Source: Herpetospermum pedunculosum
Taxonomy: Eukaryota > Streptophyta > Magnoliopsida > Cucurbitales > Cucurbitaceae
Direction of reading: 5' to 3'
Length of the DNA stretch: 64,000 nucleotides
NCBI GenBank assembly: GCA_028017165.1
Contig: CM051526.1
Coordinates: forward strand, 61,276,274-61,340,273
Made by a program: the position numbers and the translations under genes. The notes under the pieces were generated by a model. That model was not told where the DNA came from, ran no database searches, and saw only the letters and a list, made by a program, of their open reading frames with translations. Shown in pieces: positions 23,418 to 33,576 of the stretch (its first letter is position 1; the number at the start of each line of letters is the position of its first letter).

Positions 23418-24089
23418 GGACCAACAGAGGATTCAATTCAAAGTCTGCCACAAACCTAGCTAGTGACTAATGTCATGAATGAAGAATGGAGAGCAGTACA
23501 TTTTCAACTGATTAGTTGAAGGAATGAAGCACTCACTGCTCAGATGAATTGTGTTGCTGCCGAGTTCTTTGGTCGATTCATGCATGCATTTTGTGATGAA
23601 CAAGTGGCTACAAACTTATCTTACAAGAATGAAGCAGCTATATGTGAAGAGGTATTGTTTCATATCGAAAAATATCAATACTGTCAATACTTTTTTTGAT
23701 TTATTTACTATTATTTTGAGGTAAATGTTTGTATATCCTATAATCACAATTGAGTCTCAGACTCTCAATACATATTTTGGTTAACAAAGAAAACCAACAA
23801 CTACATGACCATTCGTTTTCTACAATTTTCTTACTTTTGTATGGCTTTCTTTTCCATTTCATGTTATCATTAGCTAAACTAATTTATTTATTTTTTGTTA
23901 AGAATATAAATTAATAATTAAATTTATTGTAACAAATCATCTTAAGCATTTGAGTTTTGATGGTTTAACATGATATTAGAGTTGGAGGTCATGTGTTCAA
24001 ATCCTTGTAATATCATCTCCTCCCCAGTTAATATTGATTATCACTTAGTGGATTTTATGCTAATTTCCAAAAAGGGCTCCATCCAAAAA
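23372..24089. other. Region downstream of the NLR gene
   Basis: 23418-23660 could be a second 3' exon of the NLR transcript; it has many stops and no protein signal. A weak tRNA-like fragment (GGAGGTCATGTGTTCAAATC) sits at about 23950-24030. Confidence 0.5.
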
Positions 24090-24728
24090 AAGAAGACTTC
24101 TTATTTTTTTTTCTTTTTTTCTGGAGTTTCTCGAGGTTTTTTCTTGTTTCTTTTTACCCCAATCCTTTTGGCTTTGGGGGCTTTTCTTGGAGTTCTTTTT
24201 TCCATCTCTTATGTGTCCCTTTCATTCTCTTGTCTTCAGAAGGCTAAGATCCATAAGAAGGTCAAATTCTTTGCATGAGAAAGTTAACACTTTGAACCCA
24301 TCTAGAGGCATTCTTTCTTCCTTCTTGCTGGGTCTGCAATTGTGCACTATGTATAGACGAGCGTCTGAGGATCTCGACCATATCTTGTGGAGTTGCAGGT
24401 TCGGTCAGTCTTTATGGAATCATCTTCTGGAGGGATTTGCTTGGCTGGTAAAAGAGATTGTTGTTCTATGATGTAGGAGGTTCTTTTGAGTCCTCCCTTT
24501 CGAGATAAAGGTAGAGTCCTTTGGCATGCTTATTTTTTTGCCATTTTGTGGGATATTTGGCTTGGGACAAATTGTTGAATTTTTTTTAGAGGGATTAAGA
24601 GGTCTTGGAAAGAGGTTTGGGATATTATAAGATTTAATACCTCTATATGGGCATTGGTTTCTCATGCCTTTTGTAATTATCAACAATATCTTATTCTTTT
24701 GAATTGGAGTCCATTACTGCATAGCTAA
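24090..24728 (+). pseudogene. LINE-type retrotransposon 3' end remnant (zinc-binding RT tail)
   Basis: Translated in pieces, 24350-24700 gives RRASEDLDHILWSCRFGQ and, after frame changes, WHAYFFAILWDIWLG and SWKEVWDIIRFNTSIWA. These are typical of the zinc-binding domain and C-terminal tail of plant non-LTR reverse transcriptases. Several stops and frameshifts make it non-functional. The RT core is absent. Confidence 0.5.
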
Positions 24729-24786
24729 GATTTGGACTCAACGAGAGGAAGTAAACGAGCGTTTAAAACCCTCATTTAGGGCCTCA

Positions 24787-24832
24787 CTCGTTGTCTTGCG
24801 GGTTCAATCACACAACCCGCAAGACAATGAGA
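24787..24832. other. Strong hairpin with 18-bp arms
   Basis: CTCGTTGTCTTGCGGGTT and its inverse (one G/A difference, a G-U pair in RNA) are separated by about 8 bases. It lies 150 bases beyond the 3' end of the broken minus-strand ORF at 24980. Role unknown; it could be a transposon footprint. Confidence 0.5.
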
Positions 24833-24979
24833 GAAATAATACACAAAAATGATAACCCAGAAGCCAACGATAAGTTAAATTGGTTTATAACCATTTGAAG
24901 ATAAGCATAATAAAATAAAATTACAATAAAACAGTGAAATAAAATGATTAAGCATAATAATAAAACATGGTTAAGCCTT

Positions 24980-25417
24980 CTAGCTGTCCGAATCGGTATC
25001 GTCAATTATCACCAACGGTGACGACCTGTCCTTCCTCTTCTTCTCCCTCTGCTCAATTCTGCTTGGTCCTTCCTTAGCGGGTTCGGGAGGCCCATTCGGT
25101 TGAATGTCCTTAGCACCTGAAAGCATTGAAGGTGGGGAGTTTGGAGGTTGTTGGTTGACGCTAGGGCTCGACATTTACGGTTCATTGGTAGGAATTGTCT
25201 CCTGCTCAGTTGGTGAACAAAGATGATGGTGCGGTGGTGAATGAGAGGAATCTGATGAAGGCGGCGACGTGTGATTATATAGTCCTTCTTCTTTCTCAAT
25301 CTCCTCGGAGGTCGTCGTTCGTTTGTAAGAAGACCCACTTGAGTCGTAGTTTGGATCATTCTCGTGTGGGGCGAATTGGTTGTAGTCGATTTCGATTAAT
25401 GAATCGTCTGAAGACAT
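24980..25417 (-). pseudogene. Small acidic Ser/Pro-rich frame interrupted by one TAA
   Basis: Two frames of 80 and 64 codons lie in the same phase, separated only by a TAA followed at once by ATG (TAAATG at 25177-25172). The first half is acidic (MSSDDSLIEIDYNQFAP start); the second is Pro/Ser-rich with a basic EQREKKRKDR patch and ends DDTDSDS. I do not recognise it. It could be a hypothetical gene broken by one nonsense change, two short ORFs, or part of the neighbouring repeat family. Confidence 0.5.
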
Positions 25418-25552
25418 TAGAAATGGATTAGGGTGTTACGATTGTGAAAAAAAAAAAGGTAGTGGGAGACAAGAAGTCGAGATTGCGTTGGTTTGAAAGG
25501 TGAATGTGAATTATGGACTCTTCATGTTCATTTAATAGACTTCAAAGAACCA

Positions 25553-26440
25553 ACTTCGCACGCCAACCACCAAACAACCTTTGAAATGACATTGATGAAA
25601 GGCTACGTGGACGGGTTAGCGAGAGGGTTTAAACACTTCGTAGGTAGAGCGATCCAATTAATTTTGAAAACTCATCATTGCACCTCCTTGAAACCCGAAA
25701 CCCTTACTTATGAAATCAAATTTAAAGAAGCTAGTTCCCACGCCAACCACCAACCAACCTTCCAAATCACACTGATGAAAAGGAACGGGTTACCAAGAGG
25801 GTTGAAAGGTTCACCATGTAGCTAGAGCGAGAACGAATAATTTCACTCCATGTTTCTCGAAACCCCAAAGCCTTTAGGTCGTTAACATTTAAAATGAAAA
25901 GGTTAGCGAGAGGGTTTGACAACATGTAGCTCGAGCGATCCAAATACTTTTGAACACTCATCATTGCTCCTTCTTGAAACACCAATTGCTCCTCCTTGAA
26001 ACCCGAAACCCTTACTTATCAAATCAAATTTAAGAGTCCATCTCGCACGGCAACCACCAACATGTAGCTTCGCACGCCAACCACCAACCGACCTTCCAAA
26101 TGACATTGATCAAAAGGTACGGGTTATCGAGAAGGTTGAAAAGTTCACCATGTAGCTCGAGCGAGAACGAATAATTTCACTCCATGTTTCTCGAAACCCC
26201 AAAGCCTTTAGGTGATGAACATTTAAAATGAAAAGGTTAGCGAGAGGGTTTGATACAACATGTAGCTCGAGCGATCCAATTACTTCTGAACACTCATCAT
26301 TGCTCCTCTTTGAAACCCGAAACTGTTATTTATCAAATCAAATTTAATAAGCCATTTCGCAAGCCAACCACCAACATGTAGCTAGAACGAGTAGGAATAA
26401 TTTTCACTCCTTGTTTCTCGAAACCAAAAAATCCTTTAGG
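25553..26440. repeat. Tandem repeat, unit about 305 bp
   Basis: Units start near 25736 and 26042, with a shorter 183-bp variant at 25553 and a truncated one at 26351. Each contains CACGCCAACCACCAACC, AGCGAGAGGGTTTGA, CATGTAGCTCGAGCG and GAAACCCGAAAC. The array directly abuts the broken ORF above. No protein is encoded. Confidence 0.5.
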
Positions 26441-26884
26441 TCACCAATCTTTTATTTTTGCCTTTGTTGGTTGAGAAAAGTGTATAATTTGTTATTCTAT
26501 ATTATATTCTAAGATTTTGAATTAATTGTTGACATGTAGGCAATAAATACAATAAAAATAATGACTCGAAGCTATTTTTTTTTTTTTTTTTAGTTCAACA
26601 AGTGGGGTTGGGGAAATTCAAACTTAGAACCTCAAGGGAAAAAGAGTATATGCCAATTACGACTGAACTATGCTCACTTTGATCGTGACTCAATCTACTT
26701 GAATTGACGTATGAAAGTTGAGAAATTTTGTACCCGACCAAATTAGAGTTGAAATGTAGAACTTGCTATTAATAGACACAACTATGATGAACAAAATTAT
26801 AATTTAACCCTTAATCTAAGTACAAATACTTGATGGATTTGTTACATAGATGATAGATTAACAAATTAAGAAGCTGACCGGTCA
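26441..26884. other. Spacer downstream of the UGT gene, with a SINE-like fragment
   Basis: At about 26590-26690 a minus-strand tRNA-like unit is visible (GTTCAACAAGTGGGGTTGGG to GACTGAACTATGCTCAC). The remainder is AT-rich and lacks a gene. Confidence 0.5.
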
Positions 26885-28962
26885 TCAATTAATTTCCTTT
26901 ATATCACAAACCTTATTCACAAAAGCCTTAAGATTCATATAAGAAGAACCATTTGCAGCCTCCATTGCTAAGCTCTTCCACTTCTTAGCATTGCTTCTCA
27001 ATTGCTTTCCTCTTCCTCCCCCATAGTCTTCCATATCCATAACCATTCTCAAGCACCTTGCAATCTCCTTCCCTTCCACCATTCCTTCACCATCACTACT
27101 CTTCTTCACTCTCACACCAATCTCCCACACATCCTCCATCATCATGGCATTGGTGGCCTGGTCCACCCACAGCGGCCATGCCACCGTTGGCACTCCGGCC
27201 GCCACGCTCTCGATCGTCGAGTTCCAGCCACAGTGTGTCACAAAGCAACCCACTGCGCGGTGGCTCAAGACCTCTACTTGTGAGCACCATGACACTATCT
27301 TCCCTTGAGCTTCTAGTTCATTGTCAAAATATAAACTCGACTTCTTATCTTTGATGTCGTCCATGCGAACGACCCACAGGAAGGGATAACCACATTCTAA
27401 TAACGCCCTAGCGATCTCTTCTGTTTGTTTCTTTGACATCTTTGAAATGCTCCCAAATGCTATGTAGACCACTGATGAATCGAGTTTTGAGTCGAGCCAT
27501 TTGATATAATCCTTTTGGTCATGTTGGCCTTGTGAACAACGTTCTTCATCGACTAGAAAATGAAGTGATCCATGGTACATAAGTAAAGACAACAATATTA
27601 AGTACCATCTTATTGTCGCTAATTTTTCTTCAAAATAATACCAACATGTGCATAGCTCAATCGACATATTGTATAATTTAGTGACTAAGAGGTCACAGAT
27701 TCAATCCCCACCTCTACATGTTGTCAAATAAAAATTTCTTCAAAACAATCATTTTAATTAGCATGAGATTTTCTAGTATTATGAGAGTATAGACAACTCT
27801 CCCTACTACTATTTATTACAAAGTCATGTTACATTATTTCAGAATGATGAAGAGTCCAACAACATTCGAGAATTATTTGTGAAGAAAACCTTTTTAGTTT
27901 GATCATAGGAAGTAGGCACCGAGTACTAGAACTTTTCATGCAGTTAGTTGACCTATGTGGCTTCAATACATGTCCAAATCTAATATACAAAGTCTCAAAA
28001 CCATGTCCTTAATTTTTATTGTAAGGACCTAAATAAATAAATGTTTAAGAGTTCAAGAACTAGTAAACTTTGATGTCTGTGACTAAAGTAATGATGTTTT
28101 GAAAAGTTCAAGCACCAAAATAAAATAATCTTAAAAAATTGAGCAAACAAAAAAGTCCAAACAAGACAATATATATCATACCATCATGAAAATATGGAGA
28201 GGTTCTTTGTTTGATTGGAGCTTCAAATCTTGGAGGAAACGAAACCAAGGGCCCGATCGGGATCAAGTTAAACTTTTTGATCGCGCTAAAGGCGTCATGT
28301 TCCAATGCATCGAACGAGTTAACAAGGATCGAAACATCCTCCTGCTCTTCAAGAACTTGCATCTTCTCTTCAAACAACTTGAGAATAAGTCCATGGTGAT
28401 GATCATCAAAAACCACAAAGCTCGGAAGGTCCAAAACATTCATAGAAGGCAAACCCGGAAACCAAATGTTAAACAACAAAGGATTAGAGTCGGCATGATC
28501 TTTATTTTTCCGAATCTCATCGCCATAGCCATTGAAGTAGTAGTAATACACATCAAAGACAACGACAGATTGAATCCACAGAACCGCATTCGGCACGTGA
28601 AGCTCACGCGCGACCCGAGCGACCCAAGGGATGAGGAGGGTGTGGACAATGCAAGTGAATGGAAGACCTTGTTGTGAAAAGGAAGAGAGGAGGTCGGCGA
28701 GGGTCAGACGACCGAGGCGCTCGAACTCGGCGCCCCAACGTTGGAAGTCAGAGGACGAGAATCCGTCGTCGAAGCCGTCGGAGAAAGTGGAGAGAGACAA
28801 GCTAGGGGGGAGTTGGTTTTTTGAGATGTTCCGGAGGGCAGAGTTGGTGAGGAGAAGAGTGACTTTGGAGCCAAGGGAGAGGAGTAAAGAGGCCAAATGG
28901 AGAGTAGGGTAAAGATGGCTCTTTGGGCTTTGTGAGACAAGAAGGAAATTCCTATGCTCCAT
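26885..28962 (-). CDS. UDP-glycosyltransferase, UGT75-like
   Basis: Two exons, 28962-28182 and 27552-26885, joined by a GT-AG intron in phase, give 482 aa, a normal plant UGT length. The N-terminal acceptor-binding half starts MEHRNFLLVSQSPKSHLYP; His16 is in the place of the catalytic His, though the usual GH is SH. The C-terminal half holds a complete 44-residue PSPG box (Trp349 to Gln392) with WCSQVEVLSH and THCGWNSTIES, which binds the UDP-sugar; the closing Gln usually goes with UDP-glucose. The sequence is closest in my memory to crocetin or anthocyanidin 5-O glucosyltransferases (UGT75, group L). It should be a cytosolic glucosyltransferase acting on a phenolic, terpenoid or hormone-type acceptor; the substrate cannot be read from sequence. 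A TATA-like TTTTATAAAC lies at 29010-29001. Confidence 0.5.
27640..27735 (+). mobile_element. SINE in the UGT intron
   Basis: Reads ACCAACATGTGCATAGCTCA, GACTAAGAGGTCACAGATTC and AATCCCCACCTCTACATG, then an A-rich tail, flanked by TTCTTCAAAATAAT (27626-27639) and TTCTTCAAAACAAT (27736-27749). That 14-bp near-perfect duplication shows retroposition. It is antisense to the gene. Confidence 0.5.
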
Positions 28963-29000
28963 TCTTGTTTTGGTGGGGGCAAATGAAGTTTCTTATGTAA

Positions 29001-29010
29001 GTTTATAAAA
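29001..29010 (-). promoter_or_regulatory. Candidate TATA box of the UGT gene
   Basis: TTTTATAAAC on the minus strand, about 40 bases before the ATG, would imply a very short leader. Tentative. Confidence 0.5.
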
Positions 29011-29155
29011 GGTTTCTCTTTTCATTTTTTTAATCCAAGATAATGTTATTGTTCTTACTCTCTCTACTCAAATTATTTTGGTTGGAATGATAGGACTTCA
29101 ATTTGACATCATTAGTTTTTAAAATTTATTTTTAGAATTTCTATCGATGTTATTA

Positions 29156-29570
29156 GGGATAATTGTACGATTGACCCTTATTTTTGCCCGTTTGTCAAAC
29201 TAATTTGAATTTGAAAAATTGAAAAATAAGTCAAATTGACATTCTGCTGACATCATCATTTTTTTTTAATATTATTTTCTAGCTCTAGCTGCGAGCGCGG
29301 GTTGATCTCGCTTTAGCTGCGGGCTGGTCTCGCTCTAGCTTTAGCTTCATTTCAGCTCTGAAAATTTTAAAATTATTAATTTTTTTCTAGATTCGAGACC
29401 AGCCCGCGCTCGCAGCTAGAGCGAGTTCAACCCGCGCCCGCAATTAGAGCTAGAAAATAATATTAAAAAAAGAATGATGATGTTAACATAAGGTCAATTT
29501 CACTTATTTTTTAAATTCGAGTTAGTTTGATAGACGAGCTTAAATAGGGAACCAATTGTACAATTTTCAC
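29156..29570. mobile_element. GC-rich foldback element 1
   Basis: Almost the whole element is one long inverted repeat. Arms begin GGGATAATTGTACGATTG and, inverted, GTGAAAATTGTACAATTGG. The centre is built from GCTCTAGCTGCGGGC-type units facing each other. It lies just upstream of the UGT promoter. No coding capacity. Confidence 0.5.
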
Positions 29571-29760
29571 AGGTAGATTATTTGTCAACTTTTATTCAAT
29601 AGTTATTAGAGGTATCTACGCTCCATTAAATCATATTTAAGAGTCGTACAGCAATTATTAGAGATATTTATGTTATCATTGTCTTTAAAATTTCGCTTTG
29701 TTATTTTATTTAATAATTTGTTTAATTAAAAAAATTGTCCCTCTCACTAGTCACTTTTTG

Positions 29761-30170
29761 GAGAGAATTGTACGACTAACTCCCTATTTTAGCTCATTTG
29801 TCAAACTAATCCGAATCTGAAAAATAAGTCAAATTGACCTTTGCTGACATCATTTTTTTTTTTTTTTTTAATATTATTTTCTAGTTCTAGCTGCGGGCGC
29901 GGGCTGGTCTCGCTCTAGCTGCAGACTGGTCTCGAATTTGGAAAAAACTTTAAGATCTTGAAATTTCCAGATCTTAAATGAAGCTAGAGCTAGAGCGAGA
30001 CCAACCCGCAACTAGAGCGAGATCAACTCGCGCCCGAGCTAGAGCGAGATCATCCCGCGCCCGCAGCTAGAGCTAGAAAATAATATTAATTTTTTTTGAT
30101 GATGTCAGCAGAAGGTCAATATTTTTTATTTTTTTTTGTTCCGAGTCATTTTGACAATCCACTTAAAATA
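29761..30170. mobile_element. GC-rich foldback element 2
   Basis: A second copy of the same family starts GAGAGAATTGTACGACTAAC and has the same CTAGAGCGAGAYCA and TGACATCAT internal motifs. Its right end is less clear. A distant third relative lies in glucanase intron 2 at 48858-49130. Confidence 0.5.
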
Positions 30171-30683
30171 ACAGTTTGGCCATGACCAAAATCTCTCCAT
30201 CTCAAATCAGGAATAAAAACAAGTGATTTTAAAAAACTCAAAAACACTTAAAATAATTTGTGAAAAAACACTGGTGGAGTAATTTTAAGTTTTTATCCAA
30301 AGTGCTTCGTCCTGAAACAGTGTTAAACGAAACCTCAATTTTTTTTTTTTTTATATATATATATATATAAAATAATGTTTATGATTAAGTAAGCACTTGT
30401 AACAAAATTTAGAGATTAACTATAACACAAATAAATTATAATAGTTTACACATCATGAACATTTTTTTTTAGCTCTTAAGATACTTACTACATTATCTAA
30501 GGAAAATAGATAGTTTATTATTAGATTAGAAAAATTGCAAAGATTGTGATTCTTCGACTTCTCTAAAGAAATTTTTGATCTTCAAAAGTTTAGAGAGTCT
30601 TCAAATATTATGTTTATGAATTCTCTCTACAGTTCTCTTGTCGATGAGAATTTGGTTTCTGATCCCTTCAAATGAAAGAAGAC
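30171..30683. other. AT-rich intergenic DNA
   Basis: Poly-T/(TA)n near 30340-30370; nothing else recognised. Confidence 0.5.
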
Positions 30684-30787
30684 TGTCAAACCGAGCATGG
30701 TTCAGCGGACATATGTATGTGTTGACGACCAAGAGGTCTGTGGCTCGAATCCCTCCATCTCCAAAAAAAAAAAAAAAAAAAAAAAAA
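30684..30787 (+). mobile_element. tRNA-derived SINE
   Basis: Same family as 12267: GACGACCAAGAGGTCTGTGG, then CTCGAATCC and a 27-base poly-A tail. Confidence 0.5.
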
Positions 30788-31435
30788 GAGCTTGAATTGA
30801 CACATTTTGGGCTTGGGTTTTTATGACCATTGGACCCAATCATTTAGATTTGGGCTTCATTGATCGTGGACTTAGCATTTTGGGCCTTGGGCCGAACTGA
30901 CATTTATTTAGCTTTTGGGCCCAACTTCACCATGACCCAATTTTGTTGATTAAAGGCATAAGTACATAAACAACCAGTGTAATTTTTCATTTATCTCAAA
31001 AGTTATTTTTTTCTTCATGACCAACTACAATTTAGATTTTTCATAAAAGTTAACCTTCAGATTTCACCAACATTTAAAAAAAAAAAATATAATAATAAAA
31101 CAAACTCATTTAAAGAAAAAAAATGAAATCCCAAAAGCAGACACAAGTAATAAAAATAATGAAATTGAAATCCCAAATCCACATTAATCACGCCCCTGTC
31201 TCCTCATTAAAATCATCTCCTCCTTCATAATCACGCCTCAAAAATTCATTCTCTGTAGTATATACTCATATATAAAGTATTTATGGTGGGTACATATAAA
31301 AATGCATATATTTTCTATAAGTATATATGAGTATATACTTAATGTATGAAGTATATTTGTATGAAGTATATTTAAGTATATATGGTGAATATATATAAAA
31401 AAATACATTATTTTCTAAAAAATACATACATATTA
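30788..31435. other. AT-rich intergenic DNA with ATATGAGTATAT-like repeats
   Basis: From about 31255 a degenerate TATATGAGTATATAC / AAAATACATATATTTTC pattern runs on both sides of the tetO-like MITE, to about 31990. No gene. Confidence 0.5.
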
Positions 31436-31759
31436 GAGAAATTGTAACCGATGTCAATTTAGAATAAGATAATTAAAAATATAGCATGTTTTTAAAAATT
31501 TTGCGGATATGACAATTTCTATCGCTGATATCTTATAGCTGATAGAAGTCTATCGTTGATCACCTCAGCTTTTTATAGATTTTTGTCAGTGATAATAGTC
31601 TATCAGTGATAATAGTCTATCACTGATAGAAGTCTATCAGTGATATGATAAAATCTATCAGTGATAGAAACAGATTTTTTTGCCATATTTGCAAAACATT
31701 TTAAAGTTTGCTAAATTTGCAATTAGTTTGGGCCTAATTGCTATTTGTGCAATCAACCC
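31436..31759 (+). mobile_element. MULE-type MITE, tetO-like family, copy C
   Basis: Begins GAGAAATTGTAACCGATG and ends GTGCAATCAACCC, with perfect 9-bp flanks TACATATTA (31427-31435 and 31760-31768). It contains TCTATCAGTGATAGA, which matches the central 15 bases of the bacterial tetO operator. Confidence 0.5.
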
Positions 31760-32030
31760 TACATATTATCTATAAGTATATGTACAGTATATATGAGTTT
31801 ATAATAAATTATGAAGTATATATGGCGAATGTATATAAAAAATACATATATTTTCTAAAAAAATAAATACATATTATCTACAAGTATATATGCAATATAT
31901 ATGTAGTATATATACTAGCGAACAAGTGTATATATGAAGGTATATATGAGTGACAAATGTATATATGGAGGTATGTACATAGTATATATATTATTTGTTG
32001 TGTACAATAATATAATTAAAAATAAAAAAT

Positions 32031-32150
32031 GGCCAAAGCGAGCATAACTCAGCTGACATATGTATGACTTGATGACCAAGAGATCTGTGGTTCGAATCCC
32101 CCCACCCCCAATGTATTTAAAAAAAAAAATAAAAAATAAAAAAAGAGAAG
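32031..32150 (+). mobile_element. tRNA-derived SINE
   Basis: GCCAAAGCGAGCATAACTCA, GACCAAGAGATCTGTGG, GGTTCGAATCC and an A-rich tail. Confidence 0.5.
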
Positions 32151-32773
32151 CATATAATTATTATATTTTTTAATTTAGGAAACAAAATGGGAAAAAAAAC
32201 TTAATCATTAGGGAGAATCAAAGTAATCATCAAGAAGAAAGAACTTTAACGAAGGATATATATTAATAAACAAGTATATACTCAAAACTCAAATCTAAAC
32301 AATGAAAATTGTAAAATCTTTGGACATTTTTTAAAACTAGTTTTGTAGCACCTGCCTGTGGTATTCCAATTTTATTTGATCATATATTAAATTTAATTCT
32401 GGCCCTAGATGAGAAGACAAGAGGTAAAAGAAATGTACGATAATGAATGATGTTATTTTATGAAGAGATTTCATAGATAATAAATGGTAAATAATCAAGT
32501 TTTTTTTGTTCGATCATGAATTGTAATGAAAAAATAAAGACATATCTGCTCTTCCAAAACCTTATGTACAAGTGTATGCGTCAAAACTTTGAGTCTAATG
32601 CGTGTGAGTTACTATTTGTTGTTACATATACAATTAATTAAAGCGAACGAATTTATACAAAAGTCATTAGAAGTTATATAAATTTATTAACTTTCTTTTT
32701 CTTTATATTTAAGGTAGTCTCTTCATTTTTACATTTATGTTTCATATAAAATATAAACATAATGTTTCTTGTA

Positions 32774-32804
<31 letters not shown>

Positions 32805-33576
32805 ATAAAAATAAAAAATCTCTATATACAAACTCTATACATAACGCAATTCACCATCAAATAAAGAAACTTGCTTCTTTACCATCTATTATTTATGCAT
32901 ATATTATCTATGAACTTTTCTATAAAATGTTACATTTCATTCTCAGACATCTCTTAAAACTCTTTCCTCCTTATATGGTAAAATAAATTTAGAATACCAC
33001 ATGCAAAGGGATTTGTCTATGATTTTATTAGTAATGCAAAATTATTTAATTTACTAAATTAAAAACCAAAATGATAAACATTAAACAAATTTCTTATCCA
33101 ACATAAAATATCTCATTTCTCACTAATTAAATGCGAAAGAAAAAAAATGTATTCTTCCCTACATTAATTTCTGAAAAAATTAAGTAGTTCTATAGGCATC
33201 GTATTTTTTGATACCAACATGAACATAACTCAACTGACATAATGTAGACTATGAAGTCAATATTATTATTTTGCAAGATGGGGAGCAACACGATTTCAAT
33301 CTTCTTATGTGAGTAAATTTTTTTCTTTCTTCAGCTTCACACGTTTTCTATTTCAGCATCATTCTAATTTCAACTAAATTTATAATTTTTTTTTTCTCCG
33401 ATAAACAATCACATATTTGAAATCAAACTCTAGAACGATTCCCTCAATTGAAACCTCAAACCAAAAATAAAAATATTTCAAAGGCAAAAAGAAAAAAACA
33501 AACAAACAGAAGCACAAGTTTATTTGTATAATTGCATAGAATTGTAAAAATAAATGCAGCAATATATATATAAATA
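32151..33576. other. AT-rich intergenic DNA
   Basis: Only a broken SINE fragment (ACCAACATGAACATAACTCA, 33213-33305) is recognised. The K/N-rich frame at 32762-32986 is poly-A low complexity. Confidence 0.5.
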
